The notes under the pieces were generated by a model that did no database searches, was not told where the DNA came from, and saw only the letters and a program-made list of their open reading frames with translations. A DNA stretch of 64,000 bases from Bdellovibrionales bacterium RIFCSPHIGHO2_01_FULL_40_29. Its GTDB lineage: Bacteria > Bdellovibrionota > Bdellovibrionia > Bdellovibrionales > Bdellovibrionaceae. Below, in pieces: positions 8,766-17,769 of the stretch; within the stretch, counting starts at the first letter, position 1; each line of letters starts with the position of its first letter. The stretch spans positions 310,001-374,000 of the forward strand of contig MEPU01000013.1 of the NCBI GenBank assembly GCA_001771815.1, given 5' to 3'. The translations under genes and the position numbers were made by a program.

Positions 8766-9584
8766 TTAGAGCGAAAAATACGTCGCAGCGAGATAAAAAA
8801 GAGGTGCAGCCAGTAAGACGCCATCCAAGCGGTCTAAAATTCCACCGTGGCCTGGCATGATCGAGCCAGAATCCTTCACTCCCGAGACTCGTTTGATCAA
8901 AGACTCGAAAAAATCACCAATTTGGCCGAGAAGTCCTCCAACTAGACCGCAGAGCAAGAGTACTGTTAACGGGGTATTGGGTAATAAAAATTGAAATGCT
9001 GCGGCCACGAGAACTGAAAACAGCAATCCGCCAGCAGCACCTTCAACGCTTTTGTTTGGTGAAAGCAATGGGGCCAGTTTTGTTTTACCAAAATTAACAC
9101 CAAAGATATAAGCGCCAATGTCGCCAGCAAAAACTACTGCCAAAAGACAAAAGAACCACTCCATTCCATTGTTGGACTGAGTGGTCCACACAACCGCCGC
9201 TGGTAAAAAACAAGTGTAAACTAAACCCATGCAATTTTTTGCAACAAACGATAAAATTTGATCCAGGTCTTTAAAACGTTTGTGAAATAAAATACCCAAG
9301 CTTGCAACCAAAACAAAACTCAACATCATTGCAATCCCTGAGATAAAACGCATATTTTCTTGAGTGATAATAATAAATACCACACTGGAGACTGTCACAA
9401 ATAAGCGCTTTAAAAATGGTGGGTGGTCTTGGCTAAAAAGCATTCGCGCAATTTCAAATGAACCCCGAATAACCACAAACAGAGCGAACAGGTAGATCCC
9501 TTTCTCACGACCAAAGTAGACGGCTAAAATTAAAACGATCAGTGCAATAATTGCCGAAACAATTCTAGACGAAAGATTCTTCAT
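8766..9584 (-). CDS. cdsA: phosphatidate cytidylyltransferase
   Basis: The 272-residue protein is a multi-pass membrane enzyme making CDP-diacylglycerol from phosphatidate and CTP. The C-terminal signature is complete: KRVSGVKD followed by PGHGGILDRLDG, including the two catalytic aspartates. The start is set at ATG 9584 with GGA five bases upstream; a TTG at 9593 is also in frame. It overlaps the end of uppS by 20 bases, as expected for a coupled lipid-carrier operon. Confidence 0.93.
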   Translation of the reverse strand: MKNLSSRIVSAIIALIVLILAVYFGREKGIYLFALFVVIRGSFEIARMLFSQDHPPFLKRLFVTVSSVVFIIITQENMRFISGIAMMLSFVLVASLGILFHKRFKDLDQILSFVAKNCMGLVYTCFLPAAVVWTTQSNNGMEWFFCLLAVVFAGDIGAYIFGVNFGKTKLAPLLSPNKSVEGAAGGLLFSVLVAAAFQFLLPNTPLTVLLLCGLVGGLLGQIGDFFESLIKRVSGVKDSGSIMPGHGGILDRLDGVLLAAPLFYLAATYFSL

Positions 9585-10296
9585 TTTTTCCAATCACGCG
9601 GCCGTAGCGACGTTCGCGTTGAAAATAATTCTGACAGCAGCGATCAAAATGTATTTCAGTAAAATCCGGCCAAAGTGTTTCTGAAAAATACAATTCGCTG
9701 TACGAGGCCTGCCACATCATAAAATTAGACAATCGTGTCTCGCCACTGGTGCGAATAATCAGATCAGGATCAGGTATTTGTGAAGTCATCAGATGTGATG
9801 TCATCAAACTTTCGGTGATTTGATTCTTGTCGATTTCATTATTCTTAAATTTTTCAGCAATATTTTGAACAGCAAGAAGAATCTCTTGGCGAGAGCCATA
9901 GCTGATCGCAAATGTTAAATATAGACCAGTATTTCGGGCTGTTAATTTCTTGGTGTTTTCAATAGCTTGTTGAATGTCTTTTGGAAGCTTTGTGATCTCG
10001 CCAATGACATCAAAGCGAATGTTTTTTTTAACTAAATTATCTGTTTCTTTTCTCAAGTAACGGTTAAGCAAAAGCATTAAAAAAGAAACTTCTTCGTGTG
10101 GACGCAGCCAATTCTCAGTACTGAAGGCATAAAGGGTTAAATTTTTTAACCCAGCATTTGCGGCATGAGTAATTATTTTTTTTGCGACACGAGCGCCCTT
10201 AATATGGCCATAGGTTCTGGGCTTGTTTCGTAGCTGAGCCCAGCGACCATTTCCATCCATAATAATTGCAACATGTTCTAAGCGAGCAGCCATCAT
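9565..10296 (-). CDS. uppS: undecaprenyl diphosphate synthase (cis-prenyltransferase)
   Basis: At 243 residues this is family-typical. HVAIIMDGNGRWA near the start holds the catalytic aspartate and the diphosphate-binding loop; TLYAFSTENW and DLIIRTSGETRLSNFM are the other conserved blocks. The enzyme makes the C55 carrier for peptidoglycan and surface glycans. Two adjacent ATG codons (10296 and 10293) could start it; there is no strong ribosome binding site, and it begins 11 bases after frr, so coupling is likely. Confidence 0.95.
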   Translation of the reverse strand: MMAARLEHVAIIMDGNGRWAQLRNKPRTYGHIKGARVAKKIITHAANAGLKNLTLYAFSTENWLRPHEEVSFLMLLLNRYLRKETDNLVKKNIRFDVIGEITKLPKDIQQAIENTKKLTARNTGLYLTFAISYGSRQEILLAVQNIAEKFKNNEIDKNQITESLMTSHLMTSQIPDPDLIIRTSGETRLSNFMMWQASYSELYFSETLWPDFTEIHFDRCCQNYFQRERRYGRVIGKNEESFV

Positions 10297-10307
10297 TAAA
10301 TTTCTTT

Positions 10308-10865
10308 TTAGATCGTAAGGATCGATTTTTCTTTTTCGTCCGTAGCCGCATCAACTTTTTTAATGACATCGTCAGTCAGTTTTTGAATTTCTGTTTCAGC
10401 CTTCTTGGCCTCATCTTCACTGACCAATTTATCTTTGAGTGCTTTCTTAACTTCTTCGTTAGCATCTCGGCGAACCAAGCGAACAGCAACACGAGCATCT
10501 TCGGCGATTTTTTTAACTTGCTTTGCTAGGTCTTTGCGTCGTTCTTCTGTTAGATCTGGAACCTTAAGACGAATAACTTTTCCGTCATTAATTGGTGCCA
10601 TACCAATATCTGATTTAACGATACCTTGTTCAATATCTTTAAGAATTGCCGATTCCCAGGGAGCAATCAAAAAAGTTTTTGCATCTGGTGTTGAAACGGA
10701 GGCCACCTGATTCAAGGGAGCCATTTGGCCGTAGTAGTTAATGCGGATTGAATCCAGCATAGAGACTTGGGCTTTACCAGTGCGGACTTTTTTGAAGTCT
10801 TCTGCTAAAGACGCCAAGCATTTATCCATTTTAGCCTGAGCATTTTTTTTATTTTGATCTAACAT
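10308..10865 (-). CDS. frr: ribosome recycling factor
   Basis: A 185-residue RRF of standard length. The N-terminal helix has the usual VRTGKAQVSMLD motif, the middle DAKTFLIAPWE and GKVIRLKVPDLTEERRKDL segments match domain II and the hinge, and the C-terminal helix is charged. It splits the post-termination ribosome together with EF-G. AAGGAG lies 9 bases before the ATG. It follows pyrH by 34 bases in the usual pyrH-frr order. Confidence 0.96.
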   Translation of the reverse strand: MLDQNKKNAQAKMDKCLASLAEDFKKVRTGKAQVSMLDSIRINYYGQMAPLNQVASVSTPDAKTFLIAPWESAILKDIEQGIVKSDIGMAPINDGKVIRLKVPDLTEERRKDLAKQVKKIAEDARVAVRLVRRDANEEVKKALKDKLVSEDEAKKAETEIQKLTDDVIKKVDAATDEKEKSILTI

Positions 10866-10899
10866 GGTTATCTCTCCTTGCTAGTAATGAGTTAAAAAT

Positions 10900-11613
10900 T
10901 TAATGAACAATTGTGCCAATTTTTTCACCAACAACAGCTTTAAATATATTGCCGGTCTTTGCAAGATCAAATGTCATGATGGGAAGCTTGTTATCCATAC
11001 AAAGACTGATTGCTGTTGAATCCATAACTTGCAAACCTTGTTTCAGAACATCGATATATGTGATTTTTTCGTAACGAATTGCATCGGTATATTTAGTGGG
11101 ATCTTTGTCGTAAATACCATCCACTTTGGTAGCCTTCATTAAAACTTGCGCATTAATTTCCATCGCCCGAAGTGCTGCGGCCGTATCTGTTGTGAAGTAG
11201 GGGTTTCCCGTTCCGGCAGCAAAAATAACAATGCGGCCTTTTTCTAGATGTCGAATGGCCCGACGACGAATATAAGGTTCTGCGATTTCATCCATTTCAA
11301 TGGCTGACTGAACTCGAGTAGGAACATTTTCTTTTTCTAAAGCATCCTGCAGCGCCAAAGAGTTGATACATGTAGCCAACATTCCCATATAGTCGCTGCT
11401 GGCTCTGTCCATACCCTGCGCTGAGGCTGCAACACCACGAAAGATATTTCCCCCACCGATGACTAATCCGATTTCAACACCAGTTGCATGGGCTTCTTTA
11501 ATATCTTTTGCGATTTGTTTAATTGTCGGGGAGCTGATTCCGTGACCTTGAGTCCCAGCAAGGGCCTCACCGCTTAACTTAAGAAGAATTCTTTTGTAAA
11601 CTGGTTTGCTCAT
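10900..11613 (-). CDS. pyrH: UMP kinase
   Basis: This 237-residue protein of the amino-acid kinase fold converts UMP to UDP with ATP. Diagnostic segments are [11 protein letters not shown] at the start, [29 protein letters not shown] and [20 protein letters not shown] lies about 9 bases before the ATG. It sits between tsf and frr as in most proteobacteria. Confidence 0.96.
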   Translation of the reverse strand: MSKPVYKRILLKLSGEALAGTQGHGISSPTIKQIAKDIKEAHATGVEIGLVIGGGNIFRGVAASAQGMDRASSDYMGMLATCINSLALQDALEKENVPTRVQSAIEMDEIAEPYIRRRAIRHLEKGRIVIFAAGTGNPYFTTDTAAALRAMEINAQVLMKATKVDGIYDKDPTKYTDAIRYEKITYIDVLKQGLQVMDSTAISLCMDNKLPIMTFDLAKTGNIFKAVVGEKIGTIVH

Positions 11614-11657
11614 TCAAGGCCCCCTTCAACTAGATGAAATTTGGAATACTTAAAAAA

Positions 11658-12584
11658 CTAGTGGTTTCGTGTTTGTTCAGCCACTTCAGCTGCGAAATCG
11701 ACAACTTTCTTTTCGATTCCAGCGCCCAGTTCAAAACGCACAAAACGTTTGATTGTTAAATCGCCCCCAGCTTTTTTGCTAGCTTCTTTCATGTAATCAG
11801 AAACTTTCAAGTCTGGATTTTTAACAAAGGACTGATCTAACAAACAGTTTTCAGCTAAAAACTTGCGAATTTGGCCGTCAACAATTTTTTCGATCATTTC
11901 TGGTTTTTTACCCTGTTCTAGGTTTTTTGCTTTCAAAATTTCTTTTTCTTTTGAAACAACATCAGCAGGAATTTGTTCTGAAGAGATAGCCATCGGATTC
12001 ATCGCAGCAATATGTAAACACACGTCTGCAGCAAAAGTTTTTGCATCGGCTGAAGTCGCAGCAGCAGGTGTTGAAGTCGCAACCTCAATCATCACGCCGA
12101 TTTTGCCTTCGCCATGAATATAGGTATGAACCAATCCAGAACCAGTAACTGTGTATTTTTCAGCGCGACGAATAACAATATTTTCACCAATTTTTGCAAT
12201 CGCTTCTTTTAAGATATCACCTACATTTTTGCCGGCAGCTTTTGCATAAGGCTGGTTTAAAATATCAGCTGTTGATGTCGCTGTTAGAACGTGTTGAGTG
12301 ATATCGTTTACAAAAGATTTGAAGGCATCATTGCGTGAAACAAAATCTGTTTCTGAGTTGATTTCAACGACAGCCGCAGTTGTCCCAGCTGTTGTCGCAT
12401 TCACTAAGCCTTCTGCAGCGATACGGTCTGATTTTTTTGCAGCAGCAGAAAGACCCTTAACTCGTAACCATTCGACAGCGGCTTCAAAATCACCCTTAGA
12501 TTCTTCTAAAGCTTTTTTACAATCCATCATTCCCGCGCTTGTTTTTTCGCGCAGCTCTTTAACCATTGACGCAGATATAGACAT
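11658..12584 (-). CDS. tsf: translation elongation factor Ts
   Basis: The 308-residue protein begins with the UBA-like helix bundle (VKELREKTSAGMMDCKKAL) and contains the TDFVSRND motif that binds EF-Tu, near residue 79. It exchanges GDP for GTP on EF-Tu. The start is certain: AAGGAG lies 8 bases upstream. It follows rpsB by 84 AT-rich bases that contain a hairpin around the rpsB stop. Confidence 0.96.
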   Translation of the reverse strand: MSISASMVKELREKTSAGMMDCKKALEESKGDFEAAVEWLRVKGLSAAAKKSDRIAAEGLVNATTAGTTAAVVEINSETDFVSRNDAFKSFVNDITQHVLTATSTADILNQPYAKAAGKNVGDILKEAIAKIGENIVIRRAEKYTVTGSGLVHTYIHGEGKIGVMIEVATSTPAAATSADAKTFAADVCLHIAAMNPMAISSEQIPADVVSKEKEILKAKNLEQGKKPEMIEKIVDGQIRKFLAENCLLDQSFVKNPDLKVSDYMKEASKKAGGDLTIKRFVRFELGAGIEKKVVDFAAEVAEQTRNH

Positions 12585-12661
12585 AACGTCTCCTTGAGAT
12601 TTTTGATTTAAATTTAATTTTTTAAAAACAATATATTAAAATAAGGATACTTAAAAGCGAA

Positions 12662-12679
12662 CTGCAGATTACTCTGCAG
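12662..12679 (-). promoter_or_regulatory. hairpin across the rpsB stop codon
   Basis: CTGCAG repeats as a 6-bp palindromic stem with a 6-base loop, and the rpsB stop codon sits in the loop. TTCGCTTTT follows on the minus strand. It could attenuate transcription between rpsB and tsf or merely protect the mRNA; the weak U-run makes full termination unlikely. Confidence 0.3.
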
Positions 12680-13592
12680 CGTCTTCTTTAGTTTCAGTAT
12701 TTAATTCTGCTTCAATTTCAACAATCTCAGCAGTTCCCGCAGCCACTAACTTACGAGTTTTGTTCGCTTTAACAATTGATGGGCCTGCAGATTTTTTCTC
12801 TTCAGGTTTTGCACCGCGAGCTGGACGCTTTGCTTGTGCTTGCTCTTGAGAGTCTAATTCTTTAGCCGCATCAGAACCTTTGTCAGTTTGAGTGCGCATT
12901 TTTTGTTCCCAAACTTTTGCACCCTCGATGAAAGAGTCTGCAACAAGGTTTGTAAACAATTTGATCGAACGGATAGCATCATCATTTCCTGGAATTGGAT
13001 AATCAACGATATCTGGATCAGAATTTGTATCAGCAATAGCAACGATCTTGATACCTAATTTTTTAGCTTCAAGAACGGCAATGTGCTCCTTCGGAAGATC
13101 AACAACGAACATGACTTTTGGAATAGCCTTCATGTCTTTGATGCCTTCTAGGTATTCAGTCAAACGCAACGACTCGTGATCTAAACCAGCGCGTTCTTTT
13201 TTAGTTAATAAATTGTATTCGCCTTTTTCTTTCATCGCTTCGATTTTACGAAGACGATCAATAGAAGCTTTAATTGTTTGGAAGTTTGTTAACATTCCAC
13301 CCAACCAACGTTTCGTCACGAAGTACTGGCCAGATCGGCGAGCAGCTTCTTGAATAGGCTCAATAGCTTGTTTTTTAGTCCCAACAAGAATCATTGAACC
13401 ACCGTCAGCAGCAATTTGTTTTACAAATTCTGCGGCCTGGTTTGCGCGTACAACAGTCTTTTGGAGGTCAATAATATGAATGCCTCCGCGAGCTGTGTAC
13501 ACATAGGGTTTCATTTTTGGGTTCCAACGCGAAGTTTGGTGTCCGAAGTGAACGCCAGCGTCTAACATCTCTTTCATGGTTACTTGTGCCAT
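12669..13592 (-). CDS. rpsB: 30S ribosomal protein S2
   Basis: The first 235 residues are a standard S2: MKEMLDAGVHFGHQTSRWNPKM-type start, GGIHIIDLQKT, RWLGGMLTNFQT and ADTNSDPDIVDYPIPGNDDA. About 70 residues of Lys/Glu/Ala-rich, low-complexity tail follow, making it longer than E. coli S2 (241). Such tails occur in several bacterial groups and are probably disordered. It is the first gene of the minus-strand run to tsaB; GGAAA lies 5 bases before the ATG. Confidence 0.96.
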   Translation of the reverse strand: MAQVTMKEMLDAGVHFGHQTSRWNPKMKPYVYTARGGIHIIDLQKTVVRANQAAEFVKQIAADGGSMILVGTKKQAIEPIQEAARRSGQYFVTKRWLGGMLTNFQTIKASIDRLRKIEAMKEKGEYNLLTKKERAGLDHESLRLTEYLEGIKDMKAIPKVMFVVDLPKEHIAVLEAKKLGIKIVAIADTNSDPDIVDYPIPGNDDAIRSIKLFTNLVADSFIEGAKVWEQKMRTQTDKGSDAAKELDSQEQAQAKRPARGAKPEEKKSAGPSIVKANKTRKLVAAGTAEIVEIEAELNTETKEDAAE

Positions 13593-13847
13593 GGTATTTC
13601 CTTTTCTGGTTATGCCTCCGACGGACAGAGCTTGGTTTATCCAAGAGTACTTAGTTGGTTTTTGTTTTATTCAAAAGCCAATGCCAAGACCAGTGTTAAT
13701 GACCGTCGTGTGTTATAGTGGAGAATAGGGGTATCACACAGGGGTTCAGAGAGCAAACATAAAATAATCAAATAAAATCAGTAGGTTGTGCCCCAGGCTT
13801 TAGTTTCCTTATGGGATTCCGATAAGACGAATGTCCAGGGGGATGCA

Positions 13848-15734
13848 ATGGAAACCTTTAGAAAATATTTTCGTAGGCATATCTATATCCTATCAGTGCT
13901 TTTATTGTTTACTGTCGTTGCAAGCGTTTTTCAAAATTGTGCCCCAGCTAAATTTGGTAGCCCCGAGACCGCAGATTTCAGTTCAATGAGCTCTTCTTTA
14001 AGTGCTCATGCTTTTGTAACCAATGAAGATACCCCCCTAGAAGCTCAACCTAAAACATTTGCGATGGCCAATTCAAGTCGATCCTACTTTACTGTGACCC
14101 GTCAGCCCAGCCATGGACAGTTAACATCTTTTGATTCGACATCTGGAAAATTCACTTATATGCCAGGGCCTAAATTTTTTGGTGAAGATAGCTTTCAGTA
14201 TATTGAACAAGAAGAGGGCGTCGCAACACCCCACGAAGTCCCGATTTCTATTGAAGTTATTATGGTGACTCATTTGGCGATTAAGACAGAGTTGATTGGT
14301 TTTGAAATGGACTCTCCCGCCACAGAATTTCTTTTAGATGTTTATGATTATAACGATCCTAAACCGCTTTCTTATTTGTCTTTTGATTTAGCAGTTTTAG
14401 AAGTTAAAACAAAATATGGCCTTCTTAAAAAATTGCCGGCAGCCAATAGGTTTTCATATAAGCCGGATGCGCACTTTCGCGGAAATGATCAGTATGAATT
14501 CGTTGCTAAAAATTCTTTTGGTGAAACAACAAAAAAAGTCATCACTTTGAATGTAGGAAATCCATTTCGAAATTTAGAACCATCGATGGCTGTTCGGGCC
14601 TCGGGCTGTATCTCGTGTCATTTAAATGCCAGTTCAAAAGTGATCACAGATTTTGGATATGGAAACAACTTCTTCTTCGGAAAACATGGTGGAGCCAATC
14701 CCTTGGGAGCCCCATACAGTTGGTATAGTGACAATATTGGTGGCGGTTGGTTTTCGACAACACTAAAAGAAATTATTGTACCGAATGTTGCATTGCCGTT
14801 TAGAGTTGGTGACTATGCGGCGACATACAGTTCTACCTCTTCACGCTGGTCTGCAAGTCAAAAAAACGCGACAACAGTTCCTGAATATATGCGAGCTGTT
14901 CTTAGCTCCAACATCGAGAAGACTCGACCAGCTGCCACGGTCACAACAAAGAGTGAAATCTATATAGGAGCACCAACGGCGGAGATTCTGATCAGTCGCT
15001 CAGGAATTGAATCAAAACCATTTGTCTATTTTAAAAACACACAAGCATCGCCGGAGCTTTCGGGACTTGTGAAGAAAAATACTTACTATGAAGCCCAGAC
15101 ATTAACGTGTGATGGTGATCTGACGATCAACGGCACGGTGTTTTTGAAAAATTTAACGCTAATTACAAATAACGGATGTCGTATTTATGCAACAGGCCCT
15201 ATTTTTGTGAATGGCAAAATTAATTATATACAGGCTGTTCCAGGCGCAACAAACAACACCAATCTGCAATTGGTGAGCAGTCGCTGGATTAATTTAGGTG
15301 TGGGGCAAACGCATTGTGAAAAGGCCGCGAACTATCCCAAAAATGTGCGTCGCTGGTATTATGAATTGGGGAATGGGACCAACGAGAACCCAATGGCTCA
15401 TCGTGTAGTTGCCTATGCGGCGCCAACTCGCTCAGGTAAAGAGGACGGGACAGCTTTACAAGCTATCGCGAAAACAATTGTTGATCTTCAAGATGCGTCT
15501 TGTCGACCGGTCATCACTGGACAACCCGCACCACGCGAAGTTCACTTTGAGCGACTTTTATTAAATGCTCCTCGGGTGGATTCTCGGTACACTGGTCAAT
15601 TTACAGGTGTGATTATTTCTGAATTGGCTTTAATGAGTCTTGCAGATTTTACGTTTCAATTTGATGACGTGTTCAAGCGAGTCCCGATTTTGCCGCAACT
15701 GTTGCCAAGTCATTATTTGGTTGTGAAGCCCTGA
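13848..15734 (+). CDS. lipoprotein with cadherin-like repeats and one haem c motif
   Basis: The start at 13848 follows AGGGGG by 5 bases. A basic N-terminus and hydrophobic helix end in VFQNC, making C31 the probable lipidated residue. Residues 50-240 hold two Ig/cadherin-like modules of the type 'NEDTP...GKFTYMPGPKFFGEDSFQY', common in bacterial surface proteins. A CISCH motif at 254-258 matches the CxxCH haem c attachment site. The rest, including a beta-rich GDLTINGTVFLKNLTL section near residue 430, is unfamiliar. It probably acts at the outer membrane. Whether haem is bound depends on a distal methionine or histidine that cannot be identified by eye. Confidence 0.75.
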   Translation: METFRKYFRRHIYILSVLLLFTVVASVFQNCAPAKFGSPETADFSSMSSSLSAHAFVTNEDTPLEAQPKTFAMANSSRSYFTVTRQPSHGQLTSFDSTSGKFTYMPGPKFFGEDSFQYIEQEEGVATPHEVPISIEVIMVTHLAIKTELIGFEMDSPATEFLLDVYDYNDPKPLSYLSFDLAVLEVKTKYGLLKKLPAANRFSYKPDAHFRGNDQYEFVAKNSFGETTKKVITLNVGNPFRNLEPSMAVRASGCISCHLNASSKVITDFGYGNNFFFGKHGGANPLGAPYSWYSDNIGGGWFSTTLKEIIVPNVALPFRVGDYAATYSSTSSRWSASQKNATTVPEYMRAVLSSNIEKTRPAATVTTKSEIYIGAPTAEILISRSGIESKPFVYFKNTQASPELSGLVKKNTYYEAQTLTCDGDLTINGTVFLKNLTLITNNGCRIYATGPIFVNGKINYIQAVPGATNNTNLQLVSSRWINLGVGQTHCEKAANYPKNVRRWYYELGNGTNENPMAHRVVAYAAPTRSGKEDGTALQAIAKTIVDLQDASCRPVITGQPAPREVHFERLLLNAPRVDSRYTGQFTGVIISELALMSLADFTFQFDDVFKRVPILPQLLPSHYLVVKP

Positions 15735-15753
15735 TTGTTTTAGGGCTTTTCGT
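15726..15753 (+). terminator. intrinsic terminator between convergent genes
   Basis: AAGCCCT and AGGGCTT pair as a 7-bp stem with a 9-base loop, followed by TTCGTTTT. The stem starts inside the last codons of the CISCH lipoprotein and ends 7 bases before the stop of the convergent FAD gene. Confidence 0.6.
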
Positions 15754-15754
15754 T

Positions 15755-16870
15755 TTATAAAGGCAGAGTTTCAGTTTCTATTGTTGGGTTGTTTCCAAAT
15801 CCAAGCGCAGCAATCACCATTTGAGATGTTTGTAAGGACCCTAAAAGGTTTGGTGCCGTTGCTGAAGTCACTGACGCAATCCAAAGATTTTCAATATGAG
15901 GATACGTCAAGTTTGCATTTAACTTCAAGTCACCTCCAGAAATAGAAGACGAAACATAGATGCGTTCTTTTTGAATTTTATCGGCAAGTTCTGGAAAGGC
16001 ACGTTTGATTTGACGTTTTATTTTTTTAAGAACCAAACCAATATTTTCTGTGTCTTCAGCATCTTCAAAATCAATAAAACTAAGCCACTGTGAGATGTTG
16101 GGTGAAATATTTTTTGAAATGAATTTTCCAACACACGGGCCGAGATCATCATCTGTCGTGCCATTAAGCACAAATAAATTTTGTTTTTGCTCTGAAAACT
16201 CCGGATGAAATAAATCAAGACAAACGGTTTGCCAACTTTTTGCTTTTGCAATTTTATTCTTTAATCGAGGATTCATAATCTCGTCAGGCATTAAAAAAGG
16301 AAGTTCTTTAAGGGGCGCTGCAAATATAAAATTATGAGCATGATAAACTTTATTTCCATTCACAGTCACATGAGTCACTTTTGGATTTTTTGCAGTGGGA
16401 TCATCAAAGTGAAACTTGGTTACAAAGGACCGAGGAGTGGCCGTTCCTGTGAATTTTTCTTTTAACTGTTGAACCCATTGCCAAGGCTGAAGATGGAGCT
16501 CGACGTATTTCGAAGTCAGAAAATAAGAAAATTGATCGTAAAACAGTGGTGGTTTTTCTCCAAAGCCGACAAAGGGTTTGAATCCTGAAGCCTCGTAGGT
16601 CTCTGGATTGTTTTCTTCGATGGATTTAATAAGTTTCAAACCCAATTGGGATTCAAAATTTTCTAAAGCTCGAACACCAGAGTCAGTTGCTGGATAGAAA
16701 CGAAGCCCATTGTTAATCATTTGATCTGCAAGTGTTGTGGGTCGATTTGATCCTCCCAATTCATCTTGAGATTCGAGAAGTAAAATATTTTTTGTCTCTA
16801 AAGAAAGCTTGTGTGCAATTGATAATCCTGTGAGGCCGCTTCCAATGATGATATAATCGTAGATGTGCAT
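15755..16870 (-). CDS. FAD-dependent oxidoreductase (amine oxidase / protoporphyrinogen oxidase fold)
   Basis: The first 45 residues are a textbook FAD-binding Rossmann motif: YIIIGSGLTGLSIAH, then a LLLESQDELGG strand where the glutamate binds ribose. The C-terminal NLWIASVTSATAPNLLGSLQTSQM segment matches the second FAD contact of NAD(P)-binding amine-oxidase-like proteins. At 371 residues it is shorter than classical HemG/HemY enzymes. The substrate is unknown. It is preceded by 47 bases without a clear ribosome binding site, downstream of the CFI-box gene. Confidence 0.8.
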   Translation of the reverse strand: MHIYDYIIIGSGLTGLSIAHKLSLETKNILLLESQDELGGSNRPTTLADQMINNGLRFYPATDSGVRALENFESQLGLKLIKSIEENNPETYEASGFKPFVGFGEKPPLFYDQFSYFLTSKYVELHLQPWQWVQQLKEKFTGTATPRSFVTKFHFDDPTAKNPKVTHVTVNGNKVYHAHNFIFAAPLKELPFLMPDEIMNPRLKNKIAKAKSWQTVCLDLFHPEFSEQKQNLFVLNGTTDDDLGPCVGKFISKNISPNISQWLSFIDFEDAEDTENIGLVLKKIKRQIKRAFPELADKIQKERIYVSSSISGGDLKLNANLTYPHIENLWIASVTSATAPNLLGSLQTSQMVIAALGFGNNPTIETETLPL

Positions 16871-16917
16871 ACAGTAACGATCAGCAATACTTGCAGATGT
16901 TGCAAGAAATTCCTGAA

Positions 16918-17757
16918 TTAATTGGGTCTAACGCATTTAATCACAAACCTTAAAATGGCTCTGACAGCGGGCTTAAGCCAACTTTGCTGATCCAAAAAGC
17001 ACGCCGCTTTTGGAGAAATCTTATAGTAGAAATAAACTAAAGTTCGACCACCTGAAGTGGTTTTCAAACTTTTATCGCGAAACTGACGAAGTGCTATAAC
17101 TTCATCGGCTCGCGGAGTTTCAAATGCCGATGTGGCAATAAAACAGCGGGGTCTTTGAGCTTTGCTGGCAACTAAGAAACTTTTTATAATCTCTGGGCGG
17201 CGTGCCGATTTCATAAAAACCTGGGCTTTTTTGACCAGATCACCATAGATCGGCGTATACGAGACAAACTTAGCAAGCTGTTTTGCCGCAATTCTTTGAC
17301 GGCCACTGTATTTTTCGCTGGCGTCATAAATTCGAATCAAATCCCAGTAAACGCCCGTAATGACAGTAAGCTCAGCTGTTTTCGCAGACTCTTTGAGCAT
17401 CTCGGGGGTTAGTTGTCCCGGTCCACAGTTAAAAACAACTTCAACTAGACGTAAGTATTTTTCATATGAAACAGCAGCTTCAGAAAAAAGTTGATTCTTC
17501 ATTAGGGCGTGGCCATTGCGAACTAAGGCGACACGATTTTGCCATAATTTTTTTTTCTTGAGATCTTTTGCGCGCTCTTGCGCCAGTAAAATTCCGGAGG
17601 CTCCGAAAGCTTGGCGTTGTAAGGCGTTCATGCAGGATTTGCAAATTTGATCTTCTAGTGGAAAATGGGGATCAACTTCTTTAACTTTTTGACGCAACTC
17701 AATCGGAAGCGGAAAAATTTCTGAAACTTGTAAGCTGCACTGCGGACATGTGACCAT
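16918..17757 (-). CDS. zinc-ribbon protein with C-terminal CFI-box domain
   Basis: Two CxxC pairs (CPQC at residues 4-7 and CKSC near 39) suggest an N-terminal zinc ribbon. The middle is helical and TPR-like (residues 80-190). The last 75 residues start with CFIATSAFETP and continue with LRQFRDKSL, a form of the 'CFI-box-CTERM' domain (CFIATAAYG...), usually found at the C-terminus of cytoplasmic or membrane-linked proteins of unknown role. The gene starts 12 bases after priA and is probably co-transcribed with it. Function unknown. Confidence 0.75.
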   Translation of the reverse strand: MVTCPQCSLQVSEIFPLPIELRQKVKEVDPHFPLEDQICKSCMNALQRQAFGASGILLAQERAKDLKKKKLWQNRVALVRNGHALMKNQLFSEAAVSYEKYLRLVEVVFNCGPGQLTPEMLKESAKTAELTVITGVYWDLIRIYDASEKYSGRQRIAAKQLAKFVSYTPIYGDLVKKAQVFMKSARRPEIIKSFLVASKAQRPRCFIATSAFETPRADEVIALRQFRDKSLKTTSGGRTLVYFYYKISPKAACFLDQQSWLKPAVRAILRFVIKCVRPN

Positions 17758-17769
17758 GAGTTAATTATT

